Assembly: GCF_000332035.1 (NCBI RefSeq)
Contig: NZ_ALVY01000190.1
Span: 1-34,977 of the forward strand
Direction: 5' to 3'
DNA length: 34,977 nucleotides
Source: Gloeocapsa sp. PCC 73106
GTDB lineage: Bacteria; Cyanobacteriota; Cyanobacteriia; Cyanobacteriales; Gloeocapsaceae
Positions within the stretch are counted from its first letter, which is position 1; each line of letters opens with the position of its first letter. Below the pieces are notes generated by a model, which was not told the DNA's origin, made no database searches, and saw only the letters and a program-made list of their open reading frames with translations. The position numbers and the translations under genes were made by a program. Below are positions 30,400 through 34,977 of the stretch, in pieces.

Positions 30400-30405
30400 T
30401 ATAAT
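30400..30405 (+). promoter_or_regulatory. -10-like TATAAT immediately before the channel-like gene
   Basis: TATAAT ends only 4 nt before the ATG at 30410 in a 44-nt divergent spacer. If used, transcription would start at or just inside the start codon, giving a leaderless mRNA; no ribosome-binding site is visible. The hexamer could be coincidental in AT-rich DNA. Confidence 0.3.
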
Positions 30406-30409
30406 CTTC

Positions 30410-32413
30410 ATGTCTAATTTTAATCCTCTTGTTAAAAACTTGGATTTTTTCTTAGTTTGTGGTTTAGGAAGTCTAGGTCAAAACTGTGTCGTATCTCTCA
30501 AAGATTTTGGCTGTAGAGTGATTGCAATCGAACAACAATTACCGAAAAAATGGGAAATATCTAATTTAGTAGAGTTATTAGATGATTTAATTATAGGCGA
30601 TTGTCGAGATTTAGAAACTTTACTCAAAGCTAAGATTAAATACTGTCGTTCTATTTTAATCGTTACTAGCAATGAAGAAGTGAACGCAGAAACAGCGATC
30701 GCAGCTAGAGAACTTAATCAGAAAATCCGCATTATTATGCGTTCATCTCAAGAAAATTTGAATGAATTACTAAGTCAACAATTAGGAAATTTTTTTGCTG
30801 ATGAACCAGCCCGTTTGACTGCTTTAGCTTTTGCTTTAGCAGGTTTAGGGAATGAAACCGTAGGGATTATTAATTTGAATGGAGAAAGATTACAGGTTGT
30901 CCAGCGTCAAATTAAACCTGAGGAAAACTGGAGTAATATTCGCAAGATTTGGGAACTTAATAATAGTCGCAGGCTTATTTTAGCGCATTACTCTCTTTCG
31001 GTTCCTTTGGGTTGCAATTTTCATCAATGGAATTCGGAAGTAGTTTTACGTCCCGGTGATACTTTAGTTTATTTAGAAATACTGGAAGAAATTAGTTTAG
31101 CTCGTTCTCGTCAGGTTAAAAAAGTCCCAGTTCTAGTTAAATTCTACCAACGTTTGGTCACAGAAGTTAAACAGGTATGGAGATTTAACTATTTAAAAAA
31201 AATTAAGAGTATTGCGATTTTTTCCGGAATAATTGTGCTATTTCTCTTACTTTTAGGAACTTTTTTATTCGATAAATATTCTCCTAAAACTAATTGGCTT
31301 TATGCACTTTATGCTACTACAATTTTGTTGTTAGGGGGTTACGCTGATTTATTTGGAGATTTAGAACCAGCGAGTGAAATTCCCGCTTTATTACAATTAT
31401 TCGCCCTAACTTTAACTCTCATTGGCACAGTTTTTGTAGGCATTTTATACGCGTTAATCACAGAAAATTTACTTTCATCTAAATTTGAATTAGTCTTAAA
31501 TCGCCCCGCTATACCCACAGAAGGACATCTAATTTTAGTAGGTTTAGGAAAAGTTGGCAAAAGAGTAACGAAAATTTTACAAGATTTAAAAGAATCTGTA
31601 GTAGCTGTTAGCTTTAATGAAGATATAGACAGAGGAAATTTACCTAATATTCCCTTAGTGGTCGGCAATTTGCAAGAAGCATTAGTTCAGGCTAATTTTG
31701 ACAAAGCCAAAAGCGTAATTATCACTACTGATAACGAGATGTTAAACTTAGAAATCGCTTTGACTACCCGCAATATCAATCCCGAAAGTTATTTAGTAAT
31801 TGGGACTTATAAAAAGGGAGTAAGTTATCAATTAACCAGGTTATTATCAGATACCCAAATAATCGCTATTTATAGCGTAGCTGCAGAAGCTTTCGCAGGT
31901 GCAGCTTTTGGAGAGAATATTTTATCGTTGTTTCGTCACAATAATCAAACGGTGCTAACAACGGAGTATAGGATAGAAGCAGGAGATACACTCAACAGTT
32001 TATTAATTTCTGAAATAAATTATGGCTATGAAGTAGTGGTAGTACTGCATCAAAGCGAATCTAATTCTTCGATGTTCATTCCCTCAGAGGACATACGTTT
32101 AATGGAGGGCGATCGCATCGTGTTATTAGCTACGGTTACAAGTTTACAACGCATCGAAAAAGGAGATATTCAAATTCTCTCGCGCTGTTGGGAAATTCAT
32201 CTAGAAAAGGCTCTATATCAAGATGCAATCTTCGATGGTGGTAATATTATCGCTCTTATTACTGGGTGTAAATTAGCCTTAGCGAGGGAATTAATGAGCA
32301 ATCTTCCCCAAGTCTTACCGATTCCTCTTTACCAACATCAGGGGGAACGTTTAGTCAGGGCGTTAAAAAAAGTACAAGTACAAGCTTATTTAACCAATGC
32401 GCACGATACTTGA
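30410..32413 (+). CDS. Two-RCK (TrkA-N) ion-channel-like protein with altered filter
   Basis: This 667-aa protein has the order RCK, pore, RCK. The first Rossmann TrkA-N unit starts FFLVCGLGSLGQNCV (13-27), with a TrkA-C-like part near 150-225. Membrane helices lie at about 267-286 and 326-350 with a pore-loop-like TTILLLGGYADLFGDLEP between. The second TrkA-N starts HLILVGLGKVGKRV (373-386), followed by two TrkA-C-like parts. It resembles bacterial NAD-binding K+ channel proteins, but the filter position reads GGYAD rather than GYGD, so K+ selectivity is doubtful. It begins at ATG 30410. Confidence 0.8.
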   Translation: MSNFNPLVKNLDFFLVCGLGSLGQNCVVSLKDFGCRVIAIEQQLPKKWEISNLVELLDDLIIGDCRDLETLLKAKIKYCRSILIVTSNEEVNAETAIAARELNQKIRIIMRSSQENLNELLSQQLGNFFADEPARLTALAFALAGLGNETVGIINLNGERLQVVQRQIKPEENWSNIRKIWELNNSRRLILAHYSLSVPLGCNFHQWNSEVVLRPGDTLVYLEILEEISLARSRQVKKVPVLVKFYQRLVTEVKQVWRFNYLKKIKSIAIFSGIIVLFLLLLGTFLFDKYSPKTNWLYALYATTILLLGGYADLFGDLEPASEIPALLQLFALTLTLIGTVFVGILYALITENLLSSKFELVLNRPAIPTEGHLILVGLGKVGKRVTKILQDLKESVVAVSFNEDIDRGNLPNIPLVVGNLQEALVQANFDKAKSVIITTDNEMLNLEIALTTRNINPESYLVIGTYKKGVSYQLTRLLSDTQIIAIYSVAAEAFAGAAFGENILSLFRHNNQTVLTTEYRIEAGDTLNSLLISEINYGYEVVVVLHQSESNSSMFIPSEDIRLMEGDRIVLLATVTSLQRIEKGDIQILSRCWEIHLEKALYQDAIFDGGNIIALITGCKLALARELMSNLPQVLPIPLYQHQGERLVRALKKVQVQAYLTNAHDT

Positions 32414-32416
32414 GTT

Positions 32417-32644
32417 TTATTTCTCCGTATCTAGGAGATATTGTCTCAATTTTTGTCGTCCTTGAGTGTCAAGTTTTTGCCAGAGTAAATCATAGAGGAT
32501 CAATTTGGTTTGACCACTCTCGGTAATGAGAATTTGCACGGCTAATTTCAAACCCTCCTCGCCGTATTCTAAAGCACTATTAACCGTAGCGATTAAAGCT
32601 GCAGTTTTCATCTTTTGGGTTTCGCTGGAGAATTCTTGACGCAT
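32417..32644 (-). CDS. Small unknown protein
   Basis: This 75-aa helical product (AALIATVNSALEYGEEGLKL, then QTKLILYDLLWQKLDTQGRQ) has no motif I know. It may be a conserved cyanobacterial small protein, but I cannot name a family. It ends 3 nt past the stop of the convergent channel-like gene. A hairpin terminator lies just upstream, so it likely has its own promoter; ATG 32611 is a shorter alternative start. Confidence 0.55.
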   Translation of the reverse strand: MRQEFSSETQKMKTAALIATVNSALEYGEEGLKLAVQILITESGQTKLILYDLLWQKLDTQGRQKLRQYLLDTEK

Positions 32645-32652
32645 CTTTTAAG

Positions 32653-32690
32653 GAAAATACAGCCTCTTGTGATGATACTCAAGGCTGTAT
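32653..32690 (-). terminator. Intrinsic terminator of the 32702-32980 gene
   Basis: On the minus strand ATACAGCC and GGCTGTAT form a perfect 8-bp stem (plus-strand 32657-32664 with 32683-32690), extended inward by CAA/TTG, and the 3' arm runs into TTTT. It lies 12 nt after the stop of the upstream gene, the expected place for a rho-independent terminator. Confidence 0.65.
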
Positions 32691-32701
32691 GATATGGTGA
32701 G

Positions 32702-32980
32702 CTAATGATTGTGATGAGTAGGACAAGGAAGTGCACTAACAGAGCGATCTAACCAGCCTACAGCTTGCTGAAAGCGAAGTAGCGCTTCTTGAGGCTGATC
32801 TTTTAACAGAAAAACTAAAGCGGCCGCGGCTTGTTGACTAGCTTGAGCGGAGCGATTAGACTTAAGACGATGCCAATCATCTGGGGCGATCGCTAAACGA
32901 ATTGCCAGAGCTTGAGCTAATTCAACCGTACTCAACTGATTGATGAGCTCATTTTTAGAAGCGTCAGAAATTTTAGCCAT
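32702..32980 (-). CDS. Small conserved cyanobacterial protein (DUF6439-like)
   Basis: This 92-aa alpha-helical protein (STVELAQALAIRLAIAPDDW, HRLKSNRSAQASQQAAAALV, FQQAVGWLDRSVSALPCPTH) resembles a conserved cyanobacterial family I recall as DUF6439; function unknown. The WHRLKSNR and GWLDRS blocks are its recognisable parts. The tail ends in a His-rich THHNH. The frame also has a TTG two codons earlier; ATG 32980 is preferred. A hairpin terminator follows. Confidence 0.72.
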   Translation of the reverse strand: MAKISDASKNELINQLSTVELAQALAIRLAIAPDDWHRLKSNRSAQASQQAAAALVFLLKDQPQEALLRFQQAVGWLDRSVSALPCPTHHNH

Positions 32981-33061
32981 AGCCAAACTTAAGATTTAAA
33001 AGGTTGTCTTTTTCATATTAGACGTAAAAAATAAAGTCCGAATAAAAACAATCAAATTTTT

Positions 33062-33997
33062 ATGGTTTCCAGATTTATTAAAATTTTAGGGATGATACTC
33101 TGCTTCTGTCTATTGGGGATATTGCCAGGGGTAGCTCAAACTATTCCCAGTCTAGATTAGTTAGACCAGGATCTTGCGGGTGAATCTTACATCCCAGTTT
33201 TTATCAGGGGAAATATCGAAGAAGCTCCAGTATTTCTTGATGGTAAAATTATTGGTTCGGTTCCTTCTTTTATTCAATTGAACCTAGGTGGAGAGGAAAC
33301 TCAAGCAGTGTCTTATAGTGCAACTATTCGGTCACAGCTGATTCAAGGTAGACTGCGAAAAATTTTAGACAATATGAGCCTTTATTCTCGAGAGATACTG
33401 AATAAACAAGGACTCACTACAGTAGAAGCACAGGAAAAAGCACTGAGACAGCAGCTATTCACCTATGTATCAGAGAAAAATGGTACCGTAGTGGTGTTGA
33501 AGCGGTTTCCAGCTAAAAGTATCCCAGAGGTCATTTTTTCCGTCAGTTTAGCCGATATTCACCGAGCCAGATTGAGTAGTTCTCAACCTATAGCGATCGC
33601 TAATAGAACCGCACTGGGTGTTGAATATGCTATCATGCGCGCTTGGAGAGAGCGCCAAATGCCCCATCTCCTGAATCAAACCAGACGAGGACTGATAGTT
33701 TTAATTATCTTAATCAGTATTAGCTGTGGTTTGCTTTGGCTGCAGAAACGCTTAGCCGCTCAAATTCTTACTCTCAGTCAAAAGTTATCCAGCTCAGAGA
33801 ATCTTAAAATCGAGCCTGATTGGACTTCTGAGTCTCCAATCGTTCCCGGAGAGACAGGGATGAGTACTCGACACTATCAATATTTACTATCTCTGTGGCA
33901 ACGTCACAGCGTTATTAGTTTCTACAGACGTTTAACTAACGCTTACTCAACAGAGCAATTCCCGCGATCGCCACCACTCCCCCCAGACAAGCCCTAA
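33062..33997 (+). pseudogene. Broken MscS-type mechanosensitive channel gene
   Basis: From ATG 33062 the frame encodes a signal peptide (FIKILGMILCFCLLGILPGVAQ) and then hits an in-frame TAG at 33158-33160. The same frame continues as a clear cyanobacterial MscS periplasmic domain (VFLDGKIIGSVPSFIQLNLG, NKQGLTTVEAQEKALRQQLF) and a transmembrane helix (GLIVLIILISISCGLLWLQK). After that it drifts into non-homologous sequence and stops at 33997 without the pore-lining helix and beta domain of MscS. A TAG and loss of the channel core together make it a pseudogene. From GTG or other starts after the TAG a 240-aa fragment could still be made. Confidence 0.72.
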
Positions 33998-34817
33998 GCG
34001 TTACTTTTTCCCCCATAATTCTCGCGATGGGTAAAATAAACAGAGGACTTGTTCCTAACAGCGTAGTGGCTACCCCTGCTTGAGTGTATTTTAAAGCCGT
34101 TTGCTGCAACCAAATACCTAGATAAGTGCTTCCCCAAGCCGTGAGAATCAGTACCCCGATTAATCGCCAAGACCAAGTAAAGTTAACTTTACCAGAAGTT
34201 CTCCTCCAGACTAACAAGGGTGAAATTATCAGAGTACCTCCAATCAGTCTAATCAGTGTACTGGCTAAGGGAGAAATATTCGACTCGGATACCAGAGCAT
34301 AACGAGAAATTACCGCTCCTGTTGCTTGGGATAAAGCCGCTATTACACCCCAAACTAAGCCAATTTTTGAAGGGGTATTTCCCTCAATAGTTCTCTCACT
34401 AATTACCCAAGCGACGCCCAAAAGCGTCAGTAACATTCCACACCAAGCTAAATAACTGAGGGTTTCCCCCAACCATAGCCAAGCTAAACAAGCTACTAGA
34501 GGAGGAGACAGGGTTTCTAAGAGTAGGGCACGTCGCGCACCCAAGTGATTCAGTGCGTAAAAGTAAGCTGTATCCCCCAAACCCAAGCCAGTCGCTCCAG
34601 AAAGTAACAACCAGAACAGATAAATACCCTTTATCTCTGGTAATAACTCCTGTCTCAGTAGTAGCGTTCCTCCAATTAGAGCGATCGCTATTAATCCTTT
34701 ATATAAGTTCAGACGTAAAGGAGGGATTTTCGCCCCCAGTAAGCCGTAAACCAAAGAAGATAAGGCCCAAAGCCCAGCAGCGCTTAAAGCTGCTAATTCT
34801 CCCGTAAAATTCTCCAT
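33936..34817 (-). CDS. EamA/DMT-family transporter
   Basis: This 293-aa protein is ten hydrophobic helices in two EamA repeats (first about 5-140, e.g. LLLSGATGLGLGDTAYFYAL and SYLAWCGMLLTLLGVAWVIS; second about 155-293, e.g. AAWGSTYLGIWLQQ-like TAWGSTYLGIWLQQTALKYT and ACLGGVVAIAGIALLS). It belongs to the drug/metabolite exporters; the substrate is unknown. I start at ATG 34817; a GTG at 34835 is in frame. Its 3' end overlaps the tail of the broken MscS gene by 62 nt on the opposite strand, which is consistent with that gene being dead. Confidence 0.88.
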   Translation of the reverse strand: MENFTGELAALSAAGLWALSSLVYGLLGAKIPPLRLNLYKGLIAIALIGGTLLLRQELLPEIKGIYLFWLLLSGATGLGLGDTAYFYALNHLGARRALLLETLSPPLVACLAWLWLGETLSYLAWCGMLLTLLGVAWVISERTIEGNTPSKIGLVWGVIAALSQATGAVISRYALVSESNISPLASTLIRLIGGTLIISPLLVWRRTSGKVNFTWSWRLIGVLILTAWGSTYLGIWLQQTALKYTQAGVATTLLGTSPLFILPIARIMGEKVTLRACLGGVVAIAGIALLSKR

Positions 34818-34850
34818 CAATCTAGAGATAATCACTTACGTGACACGCTT

Positions 34851-34870
34851 AAACCGTAGTAAACCGTAGT
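34851..34870 (+). repeat. Tandem 10-bp repeat AAACCGTAGT x2
   Basis: AAACCGTAGT occurs twice back to back in the spacer upstream of the EamA gene and of whatever starts past the right edge. It could be a paired regulator-binding site or chance duplication. Confidence 0.4.
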
Positions 34871-34961
34871 TTTTGGTCTCACCATGTGTACAGCATCTTT
34901 ATTAGCTATTGTTGCTAGCGCAACTACCAAAATAAGAGCGCTAATTGAACTGGTAAAACAC

Positions 34962-34968
34962 AGGAGGT
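34962..34968 (+). promoter_or_regulatory. Shine-Dalgarno sequence for a gene beyond the right edge
   Basis: A perfect AGGAGGT lies nine nt before the end of the window, so a start codon at 34978 would have ideal spacing. The gene itself is not visible. Confidence 0.35.
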
Positions 34969-34977
34969 GCCACACTC

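Noticed and set aside
34884-34977. Open frame from ATG 34884 to the right edge
   Set aside because: The 31 residues match nothing I know, and the strong AGGAGGT at 34962-34968 points to a start just beyond the edge instead.

Overview
The window reads as chromosomal DNA of a cyanobacterium. It carries a complete kaiA-kaiB-kaiC circadian clock locus, the HIP1 octamer GCGATCGC recurs in genes and spacers throughout, and several products belong to families I know mainly from cyanobacteria and plastids (Ycf52-type acetyltransferase, DUF1350, DUF6439-like, DUF697 plus SHOCT, Uma2). The DNA is visibly AT-rich. I see no rRNA and no CRISPR array. There are two tRNA genes.

Layout. (1) 1-7483, minus strand: an unfinished membrane-anchored protein with a repetitive acidic tail at the left edge, then a compact run kaiA, kaiB, kaiC, FAD oxidoreductase, murT, gatD. 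From kaiC onward the genes overlap or are separated by 4 nt, so the clock gene appears co-transcribed with peptidoglycan-amidation genes. kaiA must start at a TTG codon. (2) 7622-11934: tRNA-Arg(UCU) and tRNA-Pro(UGG) facing each other, a Ycf52-like acetyltransferase, an alpha/beta hydrolase, a small conserved protein, two HIP1-centred hairpins in a convergent spacer, ubiD and a lipoprotein gene. (3) 11935-14850: a truncated second copy of the lipoprotein gene in a patchwork spacer, then three plus-strand genes (unknown, DUF1350, proline-rich membrane protein). (4) 14847-17216: a DEDDh exonuclease fused to a P-loop ATPase, the strongest candidate for an undescribed system. (5) 17365-21738: zinc alcohol dehydrogenase, a small helical gene pair, DUF697/SHOCT protein, Uma2 nuclease, purU and a shortened DUF4394 gene. 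(6) 21739-22343: a gene-poor stretch with a heptamer repeat and an Rpn-type transposase remnant. (7) 22344-24344: a ZorA/ZorB-like (MotA/MotB-like) pair without ZorC/ZorD. (8) 24410-24994: an inverted-repeat-bounded cassette carrying a four-helix-bundle (S23/IVS) gene. (9) 25036-30365, minus strand: paralogue of the small coiled-coil gene, phoH-like, egtD, and a tightly overlapping phoD-like/parA/parB-like operon whose ParB-like member is unusual. (10) 30410-34977: a two-RCK channel-like protein with an altered filter, two small genes, a broken MscS-type gene, an EamA transporter, and probably the ribosome-binding site of a gene starting just past the right edge.

Themes. Housekeeping blocks (clock, peptidoglycan, folate/purine, ergothioneine) alternate with accessory pieces: the nuclease-ATPase, Uma2, the Zorya-like motor, the IVS cassette, transposase debris, partial duplications and pseudogenes. 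All functional calls are from reading translated sequence and motifs; no database search was possible.
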